The notes under the pieces are model-generated. The model was not told where the DNA came from. It saw nothing but the letters and a program-made list of their open reading frames with translations, and did no database searches. Both the position numbers and the translations under genes were made by a program. DNA of 64,000 bases from Acorus gramineus (Eukaryota > Streptophyta > Magnoliopsida > Acorales > Acoraceae): contig CM060847.1 in assembly GCA_030737835.1 (NCBI GenBank), positions 4,306,484-4,370,483 of the forward strand. The letters are read 5' to 3'. Shown here in pieces: positions 1 to 10,300 of this stretch (position 1 is its first letter; each line of letters starts with the position of its first letter).

Positions 1-82
1 CCCCCATCTCAACCTATCAAACACAAGCCCAATCACATCAAAAGATCACATACGCGAAACAGAGATCCACGTGAACACGAAC

Positions 83-455
83 CTCCACGCCGAGTCGTTC
101 CTTGACGAACTGCGCGACCTGAGCGAGATCCAGATTCAGAGCAACCAATCCGCTCTTCCCGCGCTTCCCGAAGAGCATGTCGGGCTTCACGACCAGCTTC
201 GTCGACGACAGCCACGGCTCCCTCTCCTTCAGCTCCGCAAAATCCGTCGATTCGTCCACCTTTAAAAAAGCAACACGAAAGAATTCGAATCAGAGGGGGG
301 ATCCGCATTGTTCGAACAGATCGAGTGATCATGAACGAAATGAAAGATGAACGGACCTGGGCGGAGAGGATCTGGAGGTCGATCCCGGAGAGCTTCTTGA
401 GGTGCTCCTTGAGGAGGCGCTTCGAGTCGTACTCTCGGATCTTCTTCCTCGCCAT
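83..455 (-). CDS. ACLA: ATP-citrate lyase subunit A, 5' exons only (partial)
   Basis: Cytosolic ATP-citrate lyase cleaves citrate with CoA and ATP to acetyl-CoA and oxaloacetate, feeding fatty-acid elongation, flavonoids and sterols. Plants split the enzyme into A and B subunits; this is the N-terminal, ATP-grasp/CoA-ligase-like end of the A subunit. Exon 1 (455-357, 33 codons) opens with [19 protein letters not shown], the usual plant ACLA start. Exon 2 (259-83, 59 codons) contains [20 protein letters not shown] and ends at VKERLGVE. The donor after exon 1 is GTCCGT (356-351), the acceptor before exon 2 is AG at 261-260, and the exon 2 donor is GTTCGT (82-77). Both exons are whole codons, so the intron is phase 0. 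The remaining exons lie beyond the left edge; positions 1-82 are intron. Family assignment is recognition of the conserved N-terminus. Confidence 0.93.
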
Positions 456-3400
456 CTCCGACGACTCGCACGGATCTCGAACGAAATGGATCTTGAGAGA
501 AAGAGAGAGAGTGAATGAAGGATCCGATCGAGAAGGGCATTTTAAATGGGGGAAGGTGGAGGTTGGTTTGGGGGGAACGAACGGTCTTGCTTACCTAACA
601 CGGGTCGGCACGAACGGGTGGTGGTGGGGTTCGGTGGTTGAAGTGCAGCTGATATTTATTGTGTGCAGTCGAGTGTACTCGGGTTTGGTTGGGGTTTACG
701 TTTGGACCAAGGGTCTGGCTATCTGCATCCCTCTTTTTATCAGACACACTCATGTCTTTATACACCCCACCCAAATAAGTTGATTGCTTTAAACACTCTC
801 AAGTAATGCAAGAGGATGAGGAGGAGGAAGGCCGTCGACACCTAGCACTCCTCCCTCTCCCTACCTAAGCACACCCAACATAAATGGAAAAGGGGTGCAA
901 ATAGCCCCACCCTTGGACCAAAGGGAAACCATTTCGCGAACTCACTTTAAAGTCTGGCCGGAATTGGGTTGGGCTGGATTGAACATCTTCTCCTTCAACC
1001 CTATATGTATGGGATTGCAAAACGAACTGAATGTATCAGCCTAGTTAATTTTTTAGCGTCGTTATACTCAATCCATTTTATGGTCTATCTTATATGCATA
1101 TTTAGAAATCCAATGAAGCATATGCACTGTTCAATTATATATATACATTGTTAAAATATTTTTATATTTACTAAAAATATGTTCATTTAATTTAAAATGG
1201 AGCGATGTACACTTTTTATCAAAGTGTATACATCGTTAGATGATGCTTATTATTTCTTAAAAAATTAAAACAGACATGGTCTGTGTTTTGGACTATAAAA
1301 AAAATTGAGTCTAACATTTGTCTCTTTTTTTAAGGAGTATAATATGTTCACAGACTGTGTGCAGTCAACGCCTTTTTTATCTTTTTAAATATACACTTGT
1401 TAATTGAAATGGATATTGTTATATGAATTATTGAAGTATATATTGAGATACACTAATGTTTTTTTTCTTTGAATAAATGAAAACAATTGCAGTCCATACA
1501 CTATGATAGAAATACATTGTGATAGTGTATTATATACTGCGCTATCGTGATGTATGGGGCTACAGACAGGCTGTAAAATGGGCTAAGTGTATTAGCCCTC
1601 TTTTTTTTAAAAGCAAAATGGGCTACACTCAATTCATTTTACAGTCCAAAATACAATTATATATGCATCGTTAGAAATTCAGTTAAGTATATGCATCAGT
1701 GGACGAAGTTTATGCATTGTTAAACCTTTTTTTACATTTACTAAAAATGAATTCATTCAATTCGAAACGGAGCGATGTACACTTTTTATGAAAACATATA
1801 CATTGTTAAGTGATGTTTACCATTTCTAAAAAGATAAAAAAACATATGTAGTATGCATTTTTTTATTGTAAAAATGATTGAGTTTACCATTTTCTTTATT
1901 TTAATAGCTATATTACAGTCGGGTCTTTTTATAGTTCTAAATGCAATCCCATATTTTTTGTCGCGGCCCAGAAGCTCATGTATGACATGTTCAGAAAGCT
2001 TAATCAAAAGGAAAATGATATGTTCAGCCCCCATTAACCCCAATTGCAGTCCATATTAGTTTTCTTTTTTAAAAAATCATACACTCTCAAAATGAAAGTG
2101 CACGTTGTTATATGAAATGAAGTATATACTGAGATACATTAGTATTTTTTTTTCAAGTTAAAAAAAGATAAATTTTTTTACACCATATACTATGATAGAA
2201 CCGCTATACACTATGATACCACAGTATATACTATGTTATTATAGCGTGTGAGGATGTAAAACGAGTTACAAAACAGACTGAGTGTATCGATGCTCGAATC
2301 AAGATGGTGTTTTGAGATTTAGGAACCTGAGATTCAAAGTATAATGGGCTCACTTATAACTTTTATACATGAATGTATAGATTTTGTATATAGTATAGTT
2401 GTGGTAGTACAGATGATCTTGTATAAGATTTTGGTTATAATATATAAAATGCCCAAGAGGTACTCCTTACTTAAAAAAAATAAAAATCATATACTTCGTT
2501 AGCCCTCTTCGATCATTGTCACGAGTTATATACTTTGTTTAAATTTACACATTTTATATGAATAATACAATTCAACTCATTAGAATATATATTTCATTTT
2601 TTATAAAAGTACATACCCCATTAAATGAGGTATATGATTTTAATAAAAATGAAAACATGTATGGTGTTTGTCTTAAACTATAAAATGGATTGAGTATAAC
2701 ATTTTTTTTTTTTCAAAACTCAACGCGATCCCAAATACACACATTTGGGATAACTCTTGGGTTAACTGAATTTAACCCTACGTGTTATATTACATTTATA
2801 CCTTTCCTCATTCCACTATTCACCTAAAAAAACGCAGCCATACCGCCTCGGATTCGCGGCCTTCTCATCCAAACATGGCTGCTTCAACAACTTTGTTCAA
2901 CCAAATATGAGGGGTAAAATAGTAATTCATTGGGGGGTTATTTGTGTTTTTTTCACTATACAAGGACTTATTAGTATTATTTCATATTATTTTGGTTAAG
3001 GTAACATAATATTTAGACTTAGTTTGATAAATGGAAAAGTTTATAGGATAAGTTAATCTATTTATAAGGATAAAAAATCTACTATTTTTATTCAGATTTA
3101 CATTTGTTAATGTTTTTTATTATCCTCATTTTTTGTGTTCTTATCCTTAATCTTACATTTGGATCAAAATAATTTTAATTTTTTTAAAAAAATATCAAAT
3201 CTACTCTTCCTATTAATGAGGCATTAATACTATTTGGTGGAACACATTCTTTTTTTTTTTTATGGGAAGAGTAGTCATAAATGTTATCTCAATTTTATAA
3301 AATAGGGATAAAAAATTAGAACAAAGTCTATTCTACCTTTTACCCAGAACAAATTATCTCCATTTTTTATATCAAAATATGGACAATTATCCATACTTTA

Positions 3401-3510
3401 TCCATTTTTTTTATGCCATGTGGGATAACAAGTGATTTAACCCAATTTTTTTCTTATCCCAACCTCTTATCCCCATGCCAAACTAGGCCTTAAGGAATAT
3501 TTCAATTATG
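456..3510. other. Intergenic, ACLA upstream region and AT-rich repeats
   Basis: I see no gene here. Positions 456 to about 960 are the ACLA 5' leader and promoter side, moderately GC-balanced. From about 1000 the DNA becomes very AT-rich and is dominated by a duplicated tract at 1020-2300 and a related segment near 2500-2720. Short ORFs in this stretch have no recognisable domain. Confidence 0.6.
1020..2300 (+). repeat. Imperfect AT-rich direct repeat (two units)
   Basis: A unit at about 1020-1570 is repeated at about 1590-2300. Landmarks recur in the same order: GAGCGATGTACACTTTTTAT is identical at 1200 and 1770, with TATACATCGTTA-type strings just after, a 'tatatACTGAGATACA'-like stretch at about 1438 and 2120, and a 'CACTATGATA' motif at about 1499 and 2206. 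Spacing between landmarks varies from about 570 to 690 bp, so the units have diverged by indels. Similar strings recur elsewhere in the window (for example 27720-27810 and, inverted, 44780-45010), so this is a dispersed repeat family. No coding potential is visible. Confidence 0.6.
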
Positions 3511-3513
3511 TTA

Positions 3514-3910
3514 GAGCATCTCCAATAGACATGTTAATTTACTAGTTAGTGTCAAATTTTTAAAAAATATGTAAAAATGGTGCTTCAATGAAAGTGTTAA
3601 GGACAAGCTAAATGTGGGCCCCACCTGTTATATGTTAAGGGAAGTGTTAACTGTGGCTAGTGCTTTAGCCAACCAAATGTGGATCCCACCATTTAAAAAA
3701 ATTTTAAAAATATTATTTTGGGTGGGTGTAGAGGTTTGAGTGGGTGGAGAGTTGGACTCACTATTATTTTGGTTAATTATTTAGCTAGTCTATTGGAGTA
3801 ACAACAACCAACTAAATAATAATATAATAAATGAGTGTCTAGTTGAGTGATAAAATGCTGATATGGCACTTTAACATCTTGATTAACTAACATGTCCATT
3901 AAAGATGCTC
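3514..3910. mobile_element. Tourist-like MITE (PIF/Harbinger type), copy 1
   Basis: A 397-bp element starts GAGCATCTCCAATAGACATG and ends with the inverted CATGTCCATTAAAGATGCTC. It is flanked by perfect TTA duplications (3511-3513 and 3911-3913). TWA target sites and GAGCATCTCCAAT-type termini are the known signature of Tourist/PIF-Harbinger MITEs. A sibling of almost equal length lies at 11858-12253 in the CAMTA gene. Both share internal tracts such as 'aaatgtgg-cccacc' and 'ggagcaacaacaaccaact'-like strings. It has no ORF and is non-autonomous. Confidence 0.85.
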
Positions 3911-3913
3911 TTA

Positions 3914-5802
3914 GGGGTTATTTAAGTCAAGGGGCTGATTTGGATTTTAGTATGGATATCAGGGGGGTTATTTGGATTTTGCAAAAAGACAGGGGGTTAT
4001 ACGGATTTTCATAAGATTACGCGGTGTTATATGCATTTATTCCCTTTTTTTTATTTGTTGCACTAAGGATTATATACCGTTCATTGGATAATGTACGTTA
4101 TTTTTTCAATGTTGCACTTTGGAAAAAAACATCAATTTACTTGGAGAAAAAAAAGCATACAGGACTCTCCCTAAATAACTGTACTCCTTGAAGTTTGGAA
4201 AAAATGGATGACAGGATGAGAGATATCAAGACAACAGGGTAATGACAGTTTAATTATTAAGGTTGCATTTTAACGCGTGATTGAAAGTTGAAATTTTTAG
4301 AATCTTATATTTTAAATTCAATTTTTAAAAATTGTTATCTTATTAGATTTTCAATAGCAAAATTCTTTGATGTAAAAAAGAAATAGTAGTTTAGAAAATT
4401 AAAAACTAAAAATGTGTTTGGATCAGTGTTTGAAAATTTTTAACTTTTAAAAAGCATAATCTACCTAAAAACATAGTAAAACGAACTTAAATCTTTTATT
4501 AGATTCTTTAAAAAATAAAATCCATGATACACCGAACATCACTAATTAAAATTAACTTTTATTTTCCTTGGATTCGTGTGATCTCTCATGTGATCATTGA
4601 ATTATCAGACTTTAAAAAGAATATGTTTTTTATAATTGGATCACATTCTCCTGATCCACTATTTAATCATGAATTCAACTTTTACATAAATGTTTGTTTT
4701 ACAGTATTATTATATTCAATCTAAAATCATTACTCAATATAATATTTTTCTTTGTTTCATAGTAAACTAACCGGTCTGAAAATAATAAAATAAAGAATAA
4801 AGGTTTCCAAAAACAAGTATTGTATCATCTTTTCTAATGGTATCTAAAAAGATCTGAAACTTTTTTTTTTTACTTTTAAAAATTTATTTGTTGAGAAAAA
4901 TCAATTTTTTATAAGTTCCTGTATTTCTTTAACAACTTTATTAAAAAAACATTAACTTGCCATTATATCATATAAAATACTCAAGTACACATCCAAGATT
5001 ATTTGAATACACATCCAAGATTTTATTCAAATGAGACTCATTTTTTTTTTAATTTAAAATACAAATAAAAAATTTCATAAATAAACACCGTATCATTATA
5101 TAAAATTAATTTAAAAAAAAATTAATCAAACATGTATTGTTTATTCTCTTCTTTATACAGTGGCAAAATTAGTTTTTTAAACTAATTATTATTATAGCAT
5201 ACAGAGCATTTAATAAAAATGGCTCCAAGAGAGATCAGGATTGCTTTTCCTGTCAGATGTCGTGTCATAAAACAAAACATCATTAGTAGTGGGCCCAACC
5301 GAATAATACCAAATACGAACCCCGCATTATTATAAAGTTAAATCAAATCAAACATTCTATATATAAATTTTAAAAAAACAATGTAAATCATAATAAAATA
5401 GATAATAGTACGTCCAGTCTGATTTTTTATCTCAATTTTAATTTACATATGTTTTAAATTTTTTAAAAATGGTATACCTCATCTAATGAGATACATATTT
5501 TTATAAAAAAATAAAATATATACTTAAATGAATTGCATAAATATATTTATAGAAAATGTAAAAAAATTCTTTTAAAATATATATCTTCTTAATGTAAACA
5601 TATGTATCGTTAATTTTCTATCGACATATATAAAATTAAAATTAGAGCTGAAAACGGATAGAGTGTAAAAGCACCGATAAAATACAAGGGAAATTTGATC
5701 TCATCCCCTACAAGGCTACAATTTGTTCAAAATAATGAAAGACTCCTCTAAAATCTAATAAACTCATATAAACCCCTACAAAGTTCTAAGGTTTTTTGTT
5801 TA
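3914..5802. other. AT-rich intergenic DNA without a gene
   Basis: No supportable gene. Positions 3911-4045 hold several 'gggttatatgg/attt' strings related to the ends of the foldback element at 5803-6298, so this may be a half-element. Positions 5465-5640 match 23945-24110 in order and orientation (see that repeat). The remainder is A/T-rich low-complexity sequence. Confidence 0.5.
5465..5640 (+). repeat. Dispersed AT-rich repeat, copy near ACLA
   Basis: The stretch reads 'gtatacctcat..', 'gatacatatttttataaaa', 'atatactt.aa.tgaatt', 'atagaaaa.tg' and 'taatgtaaacatatgta'. It is matched in the same order at 23945-24110, just upstream of the first PORR gene. Related sequence in reverse orientation closes the window (about 63870-64000). 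It looks like a small non-autonomous repeat, class unknown. Confidence 0.5.
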
Positions 5803-6298
5803 GGAAAAAATCCAATTAACCCCTTGTAAACTGTCTGAAATCCATATAATCTTCTGAAGACATCTATGTAAATCCAAATGATCTCCTGAGCTAAACTTCT
5901 ATCGACAGATGGTGAATATTCTATGAATACTCTGTTTAGTTAACATTGATTGAAAACAATGTATACCAAAATTCTCATATAATTTATTAAAAATATAAAA
6001 AATTATCTATAAATGACGATTTTATCCATTCAAATAGATTATAAAACCCTATCCGGATGAATAAAATCGCTATTTACAGATGATTTTTCACATTTTTAAC
6101 ACATTAAAGAGTTTTTGATATAATATATTTTTGGTCAGGGTTAATCAAACAGAATATTAATATAATATTCCTCATTTGTCAACAAAAATTTAACTCAAGA
6201 GGCTATTTGAATTTCCATAAATGTTTTCAAGATGGACTTAAGAAAAAATTAGGAGGTTATATGGATTTCAAATAGTTTACGGGGATTCGATTTTTTCC
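5803..6298. mobile_element. Foldback/Stowaway-like element with long terminal inverted repeats
   Basis: A 496-bp element is flanked by TA on both sides (5801-5802 and 6299-6300). The left arm begins GGAAAAAATCCAATTAACCC and the right arm, read on the other strand, begins GGAAAAAATCGAATCCCCGT. The arms stay alignable for roughly 150 bp, covering 'GTAAACTgTcTGAAATCCATATAA' and a shared 'tctgtttgaTTAAC'-like inner edge near 5930 and 6140. TA target sites point to Tc1/Mariner (Stowaway) MITEs; the arm length is unusual for that class. Confidence 0.7.
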
Positions 6299-6300
6299 TA

Positions 6301-7170
6301 ATATTTAACCCTCTAATTACATTAGAACTGACTTAAAATATTGGGTTAAAATATAGTTAAAAAACTTTTTAGAAATCCTAATAATCCCCTACAAAAATAG
6401 AGAATTCAAATATGCTGATAAAATGATAAATTTACCCCTATCTTAGTCAAAAAAATAATTTATACAACATGCAACTGTCTATAAAGCTAACACTAAATTT
6501 CTTCTCTCTCAACACACTCCCTAACAATGTATTGGTTATGTGGAACATGATTTGTTTGGTGTTCACGATCATGGCCACGATCCAATCGCATAATTATCTA
6601 TATGAAGAACACAAAAAACTGCAATAGGAAAGGCTCTGTAAGACGTAGTGTCGTAGTCCTTTTAAGATATATGACAAAGTCTACTTTACAGAATAACATA
6701 CATATATGTGCGTTAGAACAACATGACCAACGATGACGGTGGCAGAGAAGGACATGGAGGAGGACCAAATGATAGAAAAATAAGATTGTCATTTTCTAAC
6801 CCTAGCTAAATTTTATCATAATTAAAATTACACACGGTAGGATGTGTTGCGAATCTTTTGAAAGAAAAAGGATGTTAGGAGAATATAAAAAAATATAGGG
6901 GGTTACATAAACATTTTTTTTTTTTTTTTTTTTGGTGTAAAACAAGTTATTTAAATAAATAAAAATTAAGGGGCTATATTGGTTTTTATCCAAAAGACAA
7001 CGCCAAATCAAATTCCGCAAAACAATTCGAAACCATCGATCGAAAACAAAAGAAAGGCAACCATAACGAGGGTTTTTTTTTTTTTTCAAGGTGTGGAAAG
7101 GGCGCTTGACTTCCGTCCCTCTCAATCTCTCTCTCCCCTTTCGATCGAATCCATTTTTAGTGGCTCTGGT
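6301..7170. other. Intergenic DNA upstream of the CAMTA gene
   Basis: No gene is supported. The stretch ends in the putative CAMTA promoter and leader. There is a T-rich run at about 6917-6934 and another at 7073-7086, then pyrimidine-rich leader sequence. Small ORFs here are low-complexity. Confidence 0.5.
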
Positions 7171-7192
7171 CTCTCTCTCTCTCTCTCTCTCT
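7171..7192 (+). repeat. (CT)11 microsatellite in the CAMTA leader
   Basis: Eleven CT dinucleotides lie about 150 bp upstream of the CAMTA start codon, inside a wider pyrimidine-rich stretch (7110-7200). CT-rich leaders are common near plant transcription starts; a role here is inference. Confidence 0.85.
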
Positions 7193-7340
7193 ATCTTTTG
7201 AGTCGGTTTTTGCTTTTTGTATCTCTCTATGTTGGACGGCTATTGCGAAATTAGGGTTTTGATTTCGCAGGGTTTTTCTTTGTCGCGAAAGTCTCAGTTG
7301 ATACAAAAAAGATGGGTTTCATTTGATTCTTCGGTCCTGG

Positions 7341-10300
7341 ATGGCAGAGAACAAGATACACGGCTCCCTTCCTCAATTAGGTAAGTTTTTTCGTCATCTC
7401 TTTCACTGATTTTTGGCTTATGTTCCGGTCTTCGTCATTTCTTGATTTGTAATACAATGCCGTTGATGCGTGCATGTGAAATGTTTGAGATTCTTGTGGC
7501 ATTGGATTTCGAATTTGGTTTTACGGGTTTGAAATGCGGCGACGCTCAATCTTGGATTGATTAGAATTTTTTGTGATATAGTTTGTTAGGAGAGCATGAA
7601 TTTGTATGCATTTGGTGTGTTGGTTAGCTATAAAGTGGTGGGATGGAGTTCATATCGTGGCCGTGCAGAGGGTTTGGTTTTCTTGAAGAAGCTGTGCACA
7701 AATATTTAAAATGCTAGCTTGTTATAACCGTCTGCTTTACTTTGTTCAATCACGTGAATGTAATGTTCATGGTGATAGGTTAGCTTCTAGAAGCATGTTA
7801 CTGGGAACTCCATCTATTGTAATACTGACTAAAACCATTGTGAATCGTTCTTTAACCGGCTAACTTTCACATGTACCTATATTACAAGCTCCTCTTAACA
7901 GTAGTATAAAGGAAAGAGAAGAGAGAGAACCACAACTGCTGTTTGGAGCAATGTTTGGAGTTTTTACCCGGGCGTAATTTTTTTTTAATACTCTTTGATT
8001 GGTCCATGGTATGTGTTTATGAGAGGAGTGGAATTCATTTGGGTTTGACTTTTACTTTCAATAACATGCCATGCCTGTCTTTTTTGCTTGATTGATAGCA
8101 TTAACCTAAATTGCGTGAATGGATAATGGGAGATAGTATATCTAAATTTTTTATTGGTTGTGTGTTTGATAGACCTTCAGCAGATACTTCAAGAGGTGCA
8201 TACCCGTTGGCTCCGTGCAAGTGAAATTTGTCATATTCTTCGCAATTACCAGAAGTTTTACGTGAAACCTGAGCCACCATGCAAGCCTCCCGGTATGCAT
8301 TCTTAGCATTTTTCTTTTGGTGACTTCATCCTTTTTTAGTGATGCCGAGGTGTCAGTATGACTGTATCCATGTTTTTTTTTTTTTGTTCACGAGAAATCT
8401 CATAAAGTAGTTGTGAACAATTCAGTGCAGTATTAGCAACCTTATAAACCTATATATTTTAAATTTATATGTGTATGACTTCATATGTAGAATTGTCTGA
8501 CATAACAGTATACCAGTTATATTTGCTTGTATGATTGGCAAGAATCGAGGTGGGTAATTTTTCAATGTAGGATATGTTTACTCATTCCTGGTCAGTAACT
8601 TATTTTGATGGAAATGAAAAGCAGGGGAGAGGATGGGGATTTTAGAGTGAGTCATTCAATTTCAATTATAGATTGACCTTATGTTAAATGGTGACAGTAA
8701 CTATTTGAATTCTAATACTCAAAACTTCAAGTAATGAGATTTTCTTTTGCACACCCTAGCATGGTACTGCGGGATCTATTTCTTGTTTGGCTGACTTCAT
8801 TTCCTTTCATCATGAACTCTTTTGCTTAAATGGTTGCGCAGCATATATTTGCGTTGGCCATTTAATCAAAATTGCCCAGTTTGGGTATTTTTTTTTGCTC
8901 GAAGAAATATAGGTATGATCTTATTGATCGTTGGCTCACGAACAAAAGGAGATGAGAGGGATCTTTGAACAAAGATTTAAATAAGAAGATTAAATTATTA
9001 ACAAAATAAAATTTTCTTCAAAGCAAATAAACCCAATTTAAAATTAATTGCAGCTCCATGCTAACCAAACCATTTATTTCCCATAATTGTGAAAGGTGCC
9101 TCCACTCCAAGGATCGAAATGGTCCATGTTCGGAGAAGGGGAAAAGATTACCGCCCACGTGTTCGCCACATATGTCCTCTTGTTTTAAAATAAAATTTCA
9201 TTGCGAATCAACCATATGCTCCAACACACTGTGTGAGGAGCAAACGATTGAAATTTTACGAGATTACTTTGGTCTCTTCTGTTATGTTTCTCTTTTGAAA
9301 CCATCTCCACATCCCTACAAGGTCACTAAAAGAGCAATATGATTTTAAAACAAGATTGCTTTGACATCTTCAAAAAAAGAAAAAAGAAAAAAGAAAAGAA
9401 GGCCAATCCAACTCTCTACCAAATCCGAGTCCTAAAAGAACATCCAAAGAAAAGATACTCTCTTGTTTCATCTCCCCTTTTGAAATATCATCTAGCATTG
9501 TCATCATGCACCCATTTCAAAGAGGATGTAAAGCAGAAAATCTGAAATGGTGGGCCGACGGAGTCAGAGAAGCGGAAGAATGGTGGGCTATGCACCACCA
9601 ATTAGTTTATTGTGATTCAAAGGAGTACATAGCTGAAATTAACACAAACAGAAAATAAAACCTACCCTGGCCTGTAGACAAGGTGTCAACAAGCACCCAA
9701 GCCATAACTTATCCCCTCTACTCCTCGATGACCATTCTACCCTGCTCTAAGTGTATCCCTCGATGATCAATCTCATAGTCAAAGTTATGTATTGTTTAAA
9801 TGTTGTATTACTTTATAGGGTTAAAGACATGCATCTCTCTAAACATGTGAAATCCCATATTAGTCCTTGTTAAAGTTGGGGTAGACATACGCGTCTCTAA
9901 ATCTAAAAAAATCCATATACATCCCTGTTATGAACAAATTTTAAACTTAACCTATCTAGTTAATCCTAACTAAACCTGTGAAAGGACTAACCTACCCCTA
10001 ACTATTTTTACCCAACCTTTCTCCCACGATATTTAATTAATTTACATAGGTCCTCTTCTTCAGCGATGCGGACTCCTTGACCTCTGTCATGGATGCCTCT
10101 CCTTCCCCTCCCAAACCTCTCGCCACCTCCGCTGTCACTTCTCCTATTGCCATGTCGACCGCCTCTTGAAACAACACATCGTTCATCACCCTTGGCGACT
10201 CGGTCATCTCTTTCTCCGGCACCTTCATGATGCTCGTGCATTACCTGAAAGCTGACACATTATATTACGTGGAGCTCATCGGGATCAGCATTGACAAGGT

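Noticed and set aside
6979-7254. 91-codon ORF upstream of CAMTA
   Set aside because: Made of pyrimidine-rich leader sequence (Ser/Leu runs from the CT repeat); no domain and outside the conserved start exon.
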